From contig RECJ01000159.1 of the NCBI GenBank assembly GCA_007694115.1, positions 1 through 41,363 of the forward strand: a stretch of DNA of 41,363 nt. The letters run 5' to 3'. Numbering within the stretch: the stretch's first letter is position 1; each line of letters opens with the position of its first letter. A program made the position numbers and the translations under genes. A model generated the notes under the pieces. The model was given only the letters and a program-made list of their open reading frames with translations, was not told the DNA's origin and did not search any database. Source of the DNA: Leptolyngbya sp. DLM2.Bin27 (GTDB taxonomy: Bacteria; Cyanobacteriota; Cyanobacteriia; Phormidesmidales; Phormidesmidaceae). Below are positions 25,691-35,794 of the stretch, piece by piece.

Positions 25691-27175
25691 TCAATACCGT
25701 TCCACACCGGGAAATGCTGCGGTTGTTGCATTGCGAGCCATATCACGAGCGGCTTCGCCGCAGGTGCGGGGGGTGGGCAGCAGCTTGGTTGGGTTGGCCA
25801 GTCGATCAGGGTCAAAGGCCTGCCGTACCCAGCCCATTGATTCCAGGTCTGACGGCGAGAACATGTCGGGCATATAGCAGCGCTTATCGGCCCCAATGCC
25901 GTGCTCACCCGAGATGCTGCCGCCCACCCGCACGCACAGCCTGAGAATATCGCCGCCCAGTTCTTCTACCTGCTCTAGCTCGCCGGGGATCGCGTTGTTG
26001 TAGAGAATCAGCGGGTGCAGGTTACCGTCGCCTGCGTGGAAGACATTGGCCACTCGGTAGCCGTGCTGATCGCCCAGCGCCTCAATTTCTTTCAGCACGT
26101 AGGGCAGCTGCGTGCGCGGAATCACGCCATCCTGCACGTAGTAGTCAGGGCTGAGTTTACCCATGGCAGCAAAGGCTGCCTTGCGCCCCTTCCACAGACG
26201 CAGGCGCTCGTCGGGGTCGGTGGCAACGGTGATGGTGCGGGCACCGTTTTGGCGGCAAAGATCAGCGATGCGATCGCCCGTTGCCGCCACCTCCGCCGGT
26301 AGCCCATCGATCTCGATCAGCAAGATCGCCGCCGCGTCGCGGGGGTAACAGTTGGTGGCCACCACATCTTCTACCGCGTTGAGGCTAAAGTTGTCCATCA
26401 TCTCCATCCCAGCGGGGATGATGCCCGAGCTGGTGATCGCCGATACGGCACCACCCGCCGCCGCCACCGAGGTAAAGTCGGCCAGCAGCACCTGAATCGA
26501 CTGGGGTGCTTTGAGAATGCGCAGGGTAATTTCGGTGGCGATGCCCAGGGTGCCTTCAGAGCCGACAAATAGGCCGCAGAGATCGTAGCCAGGGGTTTCG
26601 GCCACCTCACCGCCGAGGTCGGCAATCTCGCCGCTGGGCAGCACCACCTTAAGCCCCAGCACATGGTTAGTGGTCACCCCATACTTGAGGCAGTGCACCC
26701 CGCCCGAGTTTTCAGCCACATTGCCGCCCACCGAGCACACCGATTGGCTAGAGGGGTCGGGGGCATAGTAGAAGCCCGCGCCGCTGACCGCCTGGGTGAC
26801 CCAGTTGTTGATCACCCCTGGCTGCACCACCACCCGCTGGTTCTCAAAATCCACCGAGAGAATCTGATTCATGGTAGCGGTGACAATCAGCACCGAGTCT
26901 TCGATCGGTAGCGCCCCGCCGGAGAGGCCCGTGCCAGCGCCCCTGGCCACAAAGGGTACCTGAAACCGGTTGCAGATTTTTACCGCCGCCGCCACCTGGG
27001 CGGTGGTCTTGGGCAGCACCACCACAGCGGGGCGCTGACGGTAGCTGGTCAGCCCATCGCACTCGTAAACCAAAATTTCTTCTTTGCGGCGCACCACACG
27101 GTCTGCCCCTAGGGCTACCGTAAAGGCGTCAATGATCGGTAACCAGTTGATGGCGGCTGGTGCTGCTACAGTCAT
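25691..27175 (-). CDS. glcD: Glycolate oxidase/dehydrogenase FAD-binding subunit GlcD
   Basis: 494 residues. An FAD-linked oxidase domain carries PFVARGAGTGLSGGALP, VQPGVINNWV, YYAPDPSSQSVCSVGGNVAENSGGVHCLKYGVT and GSEGTLGIATE, the standard GlcD/VAO motifs. The C-terminal half contains HAGDGNLHP and GEHGIGADKR, also diagnostic. GlcD oxidises glycolate from photorespiration to glyoxylate, passing electrons through GlcE/GlcF. Neither glcE nor glcF is next to it. D-lactate dehydrogenase of the same fold is the main alternative. The stop codon lies 27 bases from that of the GT39 gene, convergently. Confidence 0.93.
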   Translation of the reverse strand: MTVAAPAAINWLPIIDAFTVALGADRVVRRKEEILVYECDGLTSYRQRPAVVVLPKTTAQVAAAVKICNRFQVPFVARGAGTGLSGGALPIEDSVLIVTATMNQILSVDFENQRVVVQPGVINNWVTQAVSGAGFYYAPDPSSQSVCSVGGNVAENSGGVHCLKYGVTTNHVLGLKVVLPSGEIADLGGEVAETPGYDLCGLFVGSEGTLGIATEITLRILKAPQSIQVLLADFTSVAAAGGAVSAITSSGIIPAGMEMMDNFSLNAVEDVVATNCYPRDAAAILLIEIDGLPAEVAATGDRIADLCRQNGARTITVATDPDERLRLWKGRKAAFAAMGKLSPDYYVQDGVIPRTQLPYVLKEIEALGDQHGYRVANVFHAGDGNLHPLILYNNAIPGELEQVEELGGDILRLCVRVGGSISGEHGIGADKRCYMPDMFSPSDLESMGWVRQAFDPDRLANPTKLLPTPRTCGEAARDMARNATTAAFPGVERY

Positions 27176-27275
27176 GGGTTTGCGTTGCTCAAGATGACTT
27201 TGATCCTAGCGCGAATTACAGACTGTCCAGTCCGATTGCGGGTCAGCGTTATCTCTGGAGTTTAATGAGAGGCAG

Positions 27276-30200
27276 CTACTCAGCTTGTTTGGGCACCATG
27301 TTTTCGCCCTTGAGCATCCGCTTGGCCGCATCCAGCAGCATTTCCTCCAGGTAGGGCTTGGTAAAGTAGCCCTTGGCTCCGAGATCTACGGCCATCTGCC
27401 GGTGGCGATCGGCCCCACGCGAGGTCAGCATCGCCGTGGGAATCTGGCCCAGGGCACTGTCTTTCTGCATCCGAGACAGCAGCTCTAGACCGTCCATGCG
27501 CGGCATTTCAATATCGCAGAAGACCAGGTCACAGGGCAGGCCAGAGCGCAGTTTTTCCCAAGCCTCCTGGCCGTCGCGGGCCTGCTCAACCCGGTAGCCC
27601 ACTTTGTTGAAGCTCATTGACAGCAGCTCGCGTACTGTAATCGAGTCATCCACAATCAGCACGGTTGGATCAGTGTGAACCACGACCTCAATCGGTTCTT
27701 CATCCACCGTCTGGGTCCACAGCGAGGTAGACGCGTCGCGTCGCAGGCGACCACTAGCTAGATCAATTAGCTCCAGCACATCAGCAATGGGCATCACTCG
27801 CCCGTCCCCTAGCACCGTAGCACCGGCGATCCCGACGGGCTTGGGCACCGGCCCTTCTAGCTGTTTAATCACAATCTCTTGCTCGCCAATCACCTGGTCA
27901 ACCTGAAGCGCGATAAAGGTACTGGCGCTGCGCAGCACCACCATCGAGACCACGTCTTCGTCCTGGGGGCCACCGTAGACCCGGCCCCGGCCCAGGCTGC
28001 GGTTAAAGCGCAGCAGATCGCTCAGGGGGCGGAAGGGCAGCAGCGTGTCGCGCCAGAGAATGCAGGCGTGACCCTGGTCATCGGTTTGAATGCGCTCCCT
28101 GGGCACGTCGAACATATCTTCCACCCCGTCCATGGGGAAGGCGATGCGGGCCTGGTTATTGACGCAGCTGAGCGCTTTGGTGATGCTGAGGGTGAGGGGC
28201 AGGCGAATAGTAAAGCTGGTGCCCTTGCCCACCTCAGACTCAATGGTGATCGAACCACGAATGTCAGCCAGAGCCGTGCGCACCACGTCCATACCTACGC
28301 CGCGCCCAGAGAAGTCATCGGCCTGGTCGCGGGTGCTAAAGCCCGGCAAAAACAGTAGATCGTAGACTTCAATCTCGGTCATGATCTGGGCTTCGGCGGG
28401 GGTGATCAGCCCCTGCTTGAGCGCCTTGGCCTTGACCACTGCCGAGTTGATGCCGCCGCCGTTGTCGGCGATATAGATCACGGTCTGGTTGCCCTGGTAG
28501 AAGGCCCGCACGGTAATGGTGCCCACTCGACCTTTGCCTGTGGCCATGCGCTCTTCGGGGGTTTCAATGCCGTGGGTGATGGCGTTGTTGACCAGGTGGG
28601 TCATGGGGTCGTAGAGGCGTTCGAGGATCATTTTGTCGATCAGGGTGTCGCGCCCTTCGACCACCAGCTGGGCCTCTTTGCCACACTTGAGCGAAATATC
28701 CCGCACGGCGCGAGGCAGGCGATCGGCGGTCTGGCCAAAGGGCACCATGCGCGCCTTGTTTAGCCCCTCTTGCAGCTGGGTGGTGACCTGGCGAAACTGG
28801 CGGGCAATCTGGTCGGTAGAGTCAATGGTGAACTCGATGTCTGACGAGGCCTCTCGCACCCGCACAATCAGTTCGATCATCTCCTGGGAGAGGGTGTGAA
28901 AGCCGGTGAAGCGATCCATTTCTAGGGCGTCGAAGGTAGCCCCGGTGGCGTGGCTGCCGCCCCCCCGGTCTGAAGCAGACACTCCCAGGGCAAAGGCTTG
29001 ACGGTTGGCAATGAGCGAACTTTCGAGCAGCGATCGCTCGTAGAGGTCGCGCATGCGCTGACCGACATCATTGAGCTGTGACACCTGGTGCAGCAGGTTG
29101 TCGAGAAACTGTCGTAGGCGTTCCTGGTCTTGCTCTAGGGAGTTGCGGTTGACCACCAGTTCCCCCACTAGGTTGCTGAGGGTGTCGAGATGGCCAACCG
29201 AAACCCGCATGGTTTGGTCGGCGGTGGCCGATGACCGGCGGGGCGATCGCCGGGTCGATTGAACTGAGGCCGCCCGCCTTGTTCCCAGGGCTGGGGCAGA
29301 GCCGCCCAGCTGATCGGCTTCTTCTAGGAGTTTTTCAAGGTCGCCAAACTCATCGTCAATGTCGGCCATGGAGCGATCGGCTGCGGTACTGTTGGCCTTG
29401 GCTCCAGCGGCGCTGTCAGACTGAGAACCACCTGCAGGTATGTCGTCGAAGGAGTTCTCGTCGAGCAGGGCATCGAGATCGTCAAACCCGGCGTCATCAA
29501 ACCCGGTGTCATCAAACCCGGCGTCAACTTCGGCGATTGGTGCAGAGCTGTCTCCGTTGCGATCGCGCTGGTTCTGCCAAGACGCAGCCAAGGCATCGGT
29601 GAGGGGGTCATCCAAACTATCTGACCCAGCGGCATCGGCCTCAGGGGGGGGCGGTGGCTCCAGCAGGCTCTCTAGATCGCTAAAGTCTAGATCTTCTCCG
29701 CCAAAGTCTTCGGTCTCAAATCTGGCCTCTGTCTCGCTCTCTTCGGTCTCGGCAATCTCCTCGGCACCATCATCCACTGGGGCCTCAAAACTGATATCAG
29801 CCTGAGCTGCTGTCACTGGGGCTGCATTGACCTCTGCCTCTGCAGGCGATGTCAGTGAGGCTTCATCAGTGGCCAAAGCCTCATCATCCAACTCAGATCG
29901 GCTGCTCCCAAGCACCAATTCCCCAAAGGGGTCGTCCTCTGCAAAATCGTCAGCTTGCTCAAAGAAGTCGGCTGTCGCGCTCCCGAAGGCTGCGCTCTCA
30001 AACGCATCGTCATCTAAATTGACAGAGCCAGGGCCAAAAATATTGGCTGCCGGCAGGCCCAGATCAGCATCTGAAAACAGTCCATTGCCGGAGTTGGTGG
30101 CTCTGCCTGAATCCTCCACGTCAGCCTCAAGGTTGAGCTCGGGCATGGTGTGGGCATCGGCATCGTCAGCAAAGCTATCCGCCGAAAAATCATCTGCCGA

Positions 30201-31871
30201 TAAAGCGTCGAAGAAATTGTCAACTTCATCTAGGGCCGCGACGCTGGTCGTGATTTCACTGTCAACCCCATTGATTTCAAAAAAGTCATCGCCGTCAGCA
30301 GCCATGTCCATCGCCTCGCCCCCATCGCTGGGAGAACTGTCGCTCAGCAAGTCATCGAGGGGATCGGTCATTGGGCTGGGGGCAGCGGGGGTGTCTGCCA
30401 TCAACTCAGCCAGCGGGTCAGGGGGCTGCTCGGGGGCTGCGGCTGACTCAGCCCTAGTCGCCGCTGGCTCTAGATCCAGCGGTGATCCGATATCTAGGTC
30501 GTAGCCAAACAGGCTGGCCATGTCATCAATGGCTTGGGAGTCCCGGCTGTCTGCCAACTCACCAGCCGCGCCATCGTCGGCCAAAAGGTCGGCAAATTCG
30601 GCCTCTAGATCGTCGCGGCTGTCGGCTCCGCCGTCGCGGTCTAAATCGCCTGTGGATGTCTCTGGGAGGTCTTCATCTTCCCAAATGTCGGCAAACCCAT
30701 CGGGTACTCCTTCAAACAGATCGGCTAGACTGTTGAGCTCAGCGGCCCCCACCTCGGGGCCAACTCCACCGTTGCCGGCTTGACGCGGTGTCGACTGCTC
30801 GGCGGTCAGTGGCGGTTCGTCCATCTGGCCAAAGACCGCTTCCAGCCCGCTGTCGGTCACGTTGTCGGTGTCATCTAGGGCGAGCTGGTCAAGCCAGCTA
30901 TCGGCGTCAGCCAGGGCCAGGTAGTCGGTTTCCTCAGCTTCGGCGGCGGCAAAGAGATCGGCTAGGTCAGACGATGGGGAGTCCTCGTTGAGCGCCTCGG
31001 CCAGCAGCGCATCTAGGGTGGAGTCGTCGTTGGCTGAAGTCGCGGCCACCGGGCCTGGTAGCAGAGCCTGCAGCGCCGCTGAGATGACCACCTGGTTGAC
31101 AGCCCCAGCCAACACCCGGTCTTGGGCCTGTTTGAGGTTGGTAATCACCACTGGCGCTAGGGTGCGATAGGTCTGCTGGGGGCTGGCGATCGCCTGATCA
31201 ACGGCCTGGGTTAAGAGGCACCACTCGCTCAGCTCAAACTGTTCGCCAATGCTGCTGAGGCGCTGACACAGCCGCCCTAACTCCTGACGAGAGGCGCTGT
31301 CATCAGGCCGCTTAAAGGTCGCCAGCATATCCCGCAATAGGGCCGGAATGTCGCTGCGAAACACCAGCTGTAGGGCGCTGGTTTCGAGGTGGGCGGCGGC
31401 AACTGCCGGGCGCGCCGCCGGGGCCGGGGCCACCGGAGCCGCCGGGGCGGCAGTCACCAACGCTTCTAGGTGGGCCTCTGCCTGGGCAAAAATGGGCTCT
31501 AGGGGGGCCATGATTTCCTGGGCCTGGTCATTGGTGAGGCCAAAGGGGCTTTGCAGCTGCTCCAGCTGTTCTTGCAGCCCGTCGAAGATTTGCAGCAGCA
31601 TCGTTTCGAGGTCGCGGTCGGGGCGCACGGGCGACTCTTTCATCACCTTGAAGAAGTCTTCCATGCGGTGACTGGTGCGGGTAATGCTGTTGAGCCCCAG
31701 CATGGCTGCCCCACCTTTGACCGAGTGGGCCGCCCGGAACACCTCATTCATCATCTCTGAGTCGTTGACGGTGGCTGCCAGGTTCAGCAACCCCTGCTCA
31801 ATGGTGTTGAGGTGATCCTTGGCTTCTTCGATGAAGTACCCCAAGATTCGTTTTTGATCTTCAGGCAGCAT
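27276..31871 (-). CDS. hmpE: CheA-type hybrid histidine kinase HmpE (HPt-linker-kinase-CheW-REC)
   Basis: 1531 residues. HPt domain at 1-~125 with phospho-acceptor His49 (RAAHSVKGGAAML), then a second helical, HPt-like stretch (~160-270). Residues ~280-880 are a very long acidic linker. The dimerisation helix pair follows (~885-960), then the ATPase with N box HLVNNAITHGIE, DNGGGIN and FSGRGVGMD (~1000-1225), a CheW-like domain (~1235-1370), and a C-terminal receiver with phospho-acceptor Asp near 1453 (VFCDIEMPRMDG). It is the kinase of the hmp/tax1-type pilus-taxis locus. It is last in the operon, starting 55 bases after hmpD. Confidence 0.94.
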   Translation of the reverse strand: MLPEDQKRILGYFIEEAKDHLNTIEQGLLNLAATVNDSEMMNEVFRAAHSVKGGAAMLGLNSITRTSHRMEDFFKVMKESPVRPDRDLETMLLQIFDGLQEQLEQLQSPFGLTNDQAQEIMAPLEPIFAQAEAHLEALVTAAPAAPVAPAPAARPAVAAAHLETSALQLVFRSDIPALLRDMLATFKRPDDSASRQELGRLCQRLSSIGEQFELSEWCLLTQAVDQAIASPQQTYRTLAPVVITNLKQAQDRVLAGAVNQVVISAALQALLPGPVAATSANDDSTLDALLAEALNEDSPSSDLADLFAAAEAEETDYLALADADSWLDQLALDDTDNVTDSGLEAVFGQMDEPPLTAEQSTPRQAGNGGVGPEVGAAELNSLADLFEGVPDGFADIWEDEDLPETSTGDLDRDGGADSRDDLEAEFADLLADDGAAGELADSRDSQAIDDMASLFGYDLDIGSPLDLEPAATRAESAAAPEQPPDPLAELMADTPAAPSPMTDPLDDLLSDSSPSDGGEAMDMAADGDDFFEINGVDSEITTSVAALDEVDNFFDALSADDFSADSFADDADAHTMPELNLEADVEDSGRATNSGNGLFSDADLGLPAANIFGPGSVNLDDDAFESAAFGSATADFFEQADDFAEDDPFGELVLGSSRSELDDEALATDEASLTSPAEAEVNAAPVTAAQADISFEAPVDDGAEEIAETEESETEARFETEDFGGEDLDFSDLESLLEPPPPPEADAAGSDSLDDPLTDALAASWQNQRDRNGDSSAPIAEVDAGFDDTGFDDAGFDDLDALLDENSFDDIPAGGSQSDSAAGAKANSTAADRSMADIDDEFGDLEKLLEEADQLGGSAPALGTRRAASVQSTRRSPRRSSATADQTMRVSVGHLDTLSNLVGELVVNRNSLEQDQERLRQFLDNLLHQVSQLNDVGQRMRDLYERSLLESSLIANRQAFALGVSASDRGGGSHATGATFDALEMDRFTGFHTLSQEMIELIVRVREASSDIEFTIDSTDQIARQFRQVTTQLQEGLNKARMVPFGQTADRLPRAVRDISLKCGKEAQLVVEGRDTLIDKMILERLYDPMTHLVNNAITHGIETPEERMATGKGRVGTITVRAFYQGNQTVIYIADNGGGINSAVVKAKALKQGLITPAEAQIMTEIEVYDLLFLPGFSTRDQADDFSGRGVGMDVVRTALADIRGSITIESEVGKGTSFTIRLPLTLSITKALSCVNNQARIAFPMDGVEDMFDVPRERIQTDDQGHACILWRDTLLPFRPLSDLLRFNRSLGRGRVYGGPQDEDVVSMVVLRSASTFIALQVDQVIGEQEIVIKQLEGPVPKPVGIAGATVLGDGRVMPIADVLELIDLASGRLRRDASTSLWTQTVDEEPIEVVVHTDPTVLIVDDSITVRELLSMSFNKVGYRVEQARDGQEAWEKLRSGLPCDLVFCDIEMPRMDGLELLSRMQKDSALGQIPTAMLTSRGADRHRQMAVDLGAKGYFTKPYLEEMLLDAAKRMLKGENMVPKQAE
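29478..29526 (-). repeat. 15-bp tandem repeat in the hmpE linker
   Basis: The unit TCATCAAACCCGGCG (plus-strand reading) appears about three times with one or two changes, coding AGFDD-TGFDD-AGFDD in the kinase linker. It shows that the acidic linker grows at least partly by in-frame slippage. Confidence 0.8.
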
Positions 31872-31926
31872 GTCGATTTCCCTCTGAATGCTTGTCTACC
31901 GGGCGCGACTGGCCCACTGCACCATC

Positions 31927-34524
31927 CTATTTCTCGACCTTAAAGCGCTCTACCGAGGTCAGCAGGTCACGGGCAACCCCCACCAGGTTTTGCAGCGAAC
32001 CCGACACCCGCTGGGCCTCCTGGGAGGTCTCCTGGGCGGTGAGTTCGACTGACTGCATCACCTGGGCCACGGCGCGCGAGGTCTCGGTCTGCTCCACGGT
32101 GTCGGCGGTAATTGATCGCACCAGCACGTCAATCCGGTTTGACACCTGAATGATGTCTTCGAGCGATCGCTTGGCCTGTTCCGCTAAGCGGGTGCCCTCA
32201 ATTACCTGCTGGGTGCCCTCTTCCATGGCAGTCATCACCCCGCCGGTCTCACTTTGAATTTGCAGCACGATCTGCTCAATTTCTTTAGACGCCTTGGCGG
32301 CTCGGTCGGCCAGCTGCCGCACCTCGTCGGCCACAATGGCAAAGCCTCGGCCCGCTTCCCCGGCCCGAGCCGCCTCAATACTGGCGTTGAGGGCGAGCAG
32401 GTTGGTGCGCGAGGCAATCTGCGAAATCAACGCCACAATTTTTGAAATTTCCTGGGAAGACTCGGCCAGGCGTTTCACCTTGCGGGTGGTTTCTGCCACC
32501 GTTTCGCGAATCTCAAGAATACCCGCCACGGTGCGCTCCACCGACTCGCCCCCCTTGAGGGCGGTAGATGATGCCGTACGGGCCACTTCTTCCGCTTCGC
32601 GGGCGCTTTCGGCCACCCGCTGAATCGAGTCGGTCATCACCTGCACCGAGTTCAGCGTCACCGCTAGCTCTTCGGCCTGGCGGAGGGCGTCTGCCGACAG
32701 GCTGCGGGCAAAAATTTCGTTTTCGGTTGAGCCCTTGCTCACCTGGCGGGCAGCCACGCTCACCTGTTCCACAATCTCCCGCAGGTTTTGAATGGTGAGG
32801 TTAAACGAGTCAGCCACCGCGCCCAGCACGTCGGCGGTGACCTCTGCCTGCACCGTTAGGTCACCTCTGGCCGCCCCTTCCACGTCGTCTAGCAGGCGAA
32901 TCACCTGGCGCTGGAGGTCTTCTTTGGCCTGTTCCTGTTCCTGGGCCTTGCGCTGAGCCTCGCTGGTGGTGGTTAAAATCACCCGCGACATCTTGTTAAA
33001 GCTGCTGGCTAAACGGCCGAATTCATCTTCGGTATACACGGTGGCTCGGGCTGACAGGTTGCCCTGGATCACGGTGTCAAACTGGTGCTGGATGTCGCCA
33101 ACGCTCTTTTTGACCTGGCGATTGGCCAGCCGCCCTGCGCCCCAGGCTGCACCAAACCCTGCCACCCCACCGGCTAGGGCCATGGCCGCATGAACCGCCT
33201 TCGGCATGGGCCGACCCGGCTGGAGGGTAGACGCGGCAAAGTTGATCACCCCGACCGCCAGGGCTGAGGCCACCCCAGCTGCGATCGCTACCACCAGCTC
33301 CTTGGTGGCCAGGGGGGCATTGTCTAAAAACCCGAGCCAGTCTTGCTCAGCCGCCACGGGTTCTACCTCGTGGCCGTCAGCCTGGGTAAACACAGGCAGA
33401 TTGTCTGTACCTCCAGCAATGCTAAAAATATCGTCATCGCTCATCGTCCCCTGGTCGCCCATGTCGCTGAGGTCAAAGGCCGAGCTGCTATAGCCGCCGT
33501 TGTCATCGGTAGAACTCAGCCCTGAGGTGCCCACGGATGGGGTAGTAAACCCGGCTGAACTGTCAGACAGTTCAAAGTCAGGCAGATTGCCCAGATCATC
33601 AAAGTCACTAAATTCGTCGAGAAAATCGACGTTACTGCCCGGCTGACCACTGTCTTCTAAATCAGGCAGATAGCCATTTTCGGCGTAATCATCGCCGATA
33701 CTGTCGCTAGCGGTGTCTAAGTCATCGGCCAAAAGATCGGGCTCTGGGGCAAAGACTGTCATGTCGTCGCCGCCGTCATCTGCTGGGGGCCAGCTCTGAT
33801 CAAATTCCTGAGAGGCTAGATTCAGGCTGCCATAGGCATCGTCAGCCTCGGCTCCATCAAAGGGGTCATCGGACTCACCGATCTCTAGGGAATCAAAGGA
33901 GGCCTCGTCATCAAAGGTGATATTGTCTGCCTCGCTCTGTCTGTCTGACCAATCCTTGATGCCCGAAGAGGGAATCCCAAATCCAGCAGAGTGTTCTCTC
34001 GAAGATGCCGCAAACGGATCGTCAGTGCTGAGCCCAAAGGGATCGCTGGTAAAGGGGTCGGCCAGGTCATCCTCGGTCATGGAGGTGGGCAGATCCTCAT
34101 CGAGGCCAAAGTCGCCCAGGTCGAGCTGACTATCTAACAGATTGGCCTCACTGGCGATACCGGTTTCTAAGTCCATAGCCAGAGAAGCGTTCGTGTCGAA
34201 GATGGTGTCGCCGCCGTCGATGTTGTCGTTAGCGGCTGGGGTGCTGCTCGCAAACTGATTGGCGTAGTCGAGGCCATTGCTGGCGTAGTCTACATACTCA
34301 GGCTCAGAGGTCAGGTCAAGCACGGCGCTGTACTGGGCAGCGGCCACATCGTACTGTTGCAAGCCATAGCAGTAGATGTGGCCCCGCAGCAGCAGGACAC
34401 TGGGGTCGTCGGGATAGTCGCCCGCCAGCTGATCGATCATGATCGCTGCCTCCGGGTAGTTGCCCTGTACGTAGGCTCGTTCTGCTTTCTGATAGGCTTG
34501 AGAGTAATCGATGCCTGAAGCCAT
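31927..34524 (-). CDS. hmpD: Methyl-accepting chemotaxis protein HmpD with TPR-like N-terminus
   Basis: 865 residues from ATG at 34524, which has AGGAG 6-10 bases upstream. An upstream in-frame start at 34662 would overlap hmpC and is rejected. The N-terminus (1-~110) is TPR-like ([22 protein letters not shown]). An acidic linker follows (~125-400) with several DPF motifs (SDPF, DDPF). Two hydrophobic helices (~405-430 and ~441-468) lie close together with no periplasmic domain between, then HAMP and the signalling domain (~570-840) with the conserved hairpin tip. It should sense an internal or membrane state and activate HmpE via HmpC. No light-binding GAF domain was seen, unlike PixJ/TaxD1 receptors. 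Confidence 0.93.
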   Translation of the reverse strand: MASGIDYSQAYQKAERAYVQGNYPEAAIMIDQLAGDYPDDPSVLLLRGHIYCYGLQQYDVAAAQYSAVLDLTSEPEYVDYASNGLDYANQFASSTPAANDNIDGGDTIFDTNASLAMDLETGIASEANLLDSQLDLGDFGLDEDLPTSMTEDDLADPFTSDPFGLSTDDPFAASSREHSAGFGIPSSGIKDWSDRQSEADNITFDDEASFDSLEIGESDDPFDGAEADDAYGSLNLASQEFDQSWPPADDGGDDMTVFAPEPDLLADDLDTASDSIGDDYAENGYLPDLEDSGQPGSNVDFLDEFSDFDDLGNLPDFELSDSSAGFTTPSVGTSGLSSTDDNGGYSSSAFDLSDMGDQGTMSDDDIFSIAGGTDNLPVFTQADGHEVEPVAAEQDWLGFLDNAPLATKELVVAIAAGVASALAVGVINFAASTLQPGRPMPKAVHAAMALAGGVAGFGAAWGAGRLANRQVKKSVGDIQHQFDTVIQGNLSARATVYTEDEFGRLASSFNKMSRVILTTTSEAQRKAQEQEQAKEDLQRQVIRLLDDVEGAARGDLTVQAEVTADVLGAVADSFNLTIQNLREIVEQVSVAARQVSKGSTENEIFARSLSADALRQAEELAVTLNSVQVMTDSIQRVAESAREAEEVARTASSTALKGGESVERTVAGILEIRETVAETTRKVKRLAESSQEISKIVALISQIASRTNLLALNASIEAARAGEAGRGFAIVADEVRQLADRAAKASKEIEQIVLQIQSETGGVMTAMEEGTQQVIEGTRLAEQAKRSLEDIIQVSNRIDVLVRSITADTVEQTETSRAVAQVMQSVELTAQETSQEAQRVSGSLQNLVGVARDLLTSVERFKVEK

Positions 34525-34577
34525 GGTCTTCTCCTGCCGGTGCAAGTGTCCTAAGGGGGTGAGGATGGGGCTAGATC

Positions 34578-35108
34578 CTAAGTGGCCCAGCGAGCTGAGC
34601 GAATCACGGCGACGTGGTCGAGCAGCCTCAGAGTTTTGTTGTCTTCGGCATCCATGACCCATTCACCGCGCAAAAACGGGGCCATGGTATCGGGGCTATT
34701 GTCAGAGACCCGGCTCTTGTCTGGGTTGAGCCAGCGGGTACCCACAATTCGATTAACGGCCAAGCCTAACATAGTTCCCTGGTCTTCAATGGCAATCACT
34801 GAAATCTCGGGGCGGTCGGTGTTGAGCACGGCGGCGTACCCTAGAAACTGGCCCAGATCGGCTACCCATATGACCCGCCCCTGCTCGTTGAGAGTCCCCA
34901 GCAGCAGGTGCGAGACGTTGGGAATGGGCGTAATCCGGTCGGGGGGATGCTCAATGATGCGGCGAATGCCGGTGGCGGGCAGGGCAAATTCGTCATCGGC
35001 GGTGACAAAGAAGCGCAGAAATAGCTCGCCATCCGGTGTTTCCAGCTCTTGCAGCTCTGGATTTTGGTCTTGCCCCGTCTGGGTTAAAAAGTCAGGATTG
35101 CCTACCAT
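34578..35108 (-). CDS. hmpC: CheW-like coupling protein HmpC
   Basis: 176 residues with one CheW domain covering about residues 30-170: [23 protein letters not shown], then [27 protein letters not shown] and the [20 protein letters not shown] strand. It links the MCP to the kinase. It starts 14 bases after hmpB and ends 53 bases before hmpD, so it belongs to the operon. The acidic first 28 residues ([20 protein letters not shown]) look disordered. Confidence 0.93.
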   Translation of the reverse strand: MVGNPDFLTQTGQDQNPELQELETPDGELFLRFFVTADDEFALPATGIRRIIEHPPDRITPIPNVSHLLLGTLNEQGRVIWVADLGQFLGYAAVLNTDRPEISVIAIEDQGTMLGLAVNRIVGTRWLNPDKSRVSDNSPDTMAPFLRGEWVMDAEDNKTLRLLDHVAVIRSARWAT

Positions 35109-35122
35109 GGTTCTGTTGTTCG

Positions 35123-35488
35123 TTATCCCCTGAGTAGCTGCTTGACGGTGCCCACTAGCTCTGTGGGCTGAAATGGCTTGGCAATGTAGGCATCGGCTCC
35201 CTGTTTCATGCCCCAGTAGCGATCAAACTCTTCGCCCTTAGATGAGCACATCACCACGGGTACATTCTGCATAGATGGGTCAGCTTTGATGCGCCGGCAC
35301 AGCTCGTAGCCATTCATGCGGGGCATGACAATGTCGAGCACAACCATGTCGGGACGCTGGCTCCTGATCTGCTCTAGAGCTTCTATGCCGTCGCTGGCGA
35401 CGGTGACGGTGAGGCCAATACCCCGCAGTAGCTCGGTCATCATTTCCCGCTGAGGAAGGCTATCTTCGACTACCAAAACTGTACTCAT
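35123..35488 (-). CDS. hmpB: CheY-like response regulator HmpB
   Basis: 121 residues from ATG at 35488 (MSTVLVVEDS). A TTG four codons upstream (35500) is the alternative and has a poor context too. Single receiver domain: acidic pair VVEDS, phospho-acceptor Asp in VVLDIVMPRMNG, Ser/Thr in MCSSKG, and Lys in AKPF. It should take phosphate from HmpE and act on the pilus machinery. It is 14 bases before hmpC and 306 bases after the end of hmpA. Confidence 0.92.
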   Translation of the reverse strand: MSTVLVVEDSLPQREMMTELLRGIGLTVTVASDGIEALEQIRSQRPDMVVLDIVMPRMNGYELCRRIKADPSMQNVPVVMCSSKGEEFDRYWGMKQGADAYIAKPFQPTELVGTVKQLLRG

Positions 35489-35794
35489 AGGTTGGTTCAA
35501 AAAGGCCTATGTAATGGCCAAATATAACGATGGGGTGGCCCGGGGCGCTCTGCAACCCATCGTTACCGGAGGTTTGAAGTCTAGACAGCCCGCCATCAAA
35601 CAGCAGCATCTGCAGCTCCAAATCCTGTGACTCTAACGTACCCTCAAACGCAGGCAATGCTTGCGATCTAGACAAATTAGGCGACCCAGCTGTTTAGATT
35701 ATGGCGAATGTTATCGGAATTGATGCAAAAACCCCTGACTAGGCTAAAGAATCTTACCAAGATCTGCGATCGCATTGGCCATCATCACATTTTG
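35489..35794. other. Leader region between hmpA and hmpB with stem-loop
   Basis: 306 bases without a supported gene, unusually long for this tight operon. TAACGATGGG (35525-35534) pairs with CCCATCGTTA (35556-35565) across a 21-base loop. The stem lies ~37 bases ahead of hmpB. It could set the hmpA/hmpB expression ratio, or the region may hold an internal promoter (inference). No T-run makes it a terminator. Confidence 0.5.

Noticed and set aside
29231-30504. Long plus-strand frames opposite hmpE (for example 29827-30504, Ser-rich)
   Set aside because: Mirror images of the Asp-rich linker codons; no independent start signal or domain.
34525-34662. Longer N-terminus for HmpD
   Set aside because: It would overlap hmpC, has Arg/Ser-rich non-family text, and a good ribosome site precedes the internal ATG at 34524.
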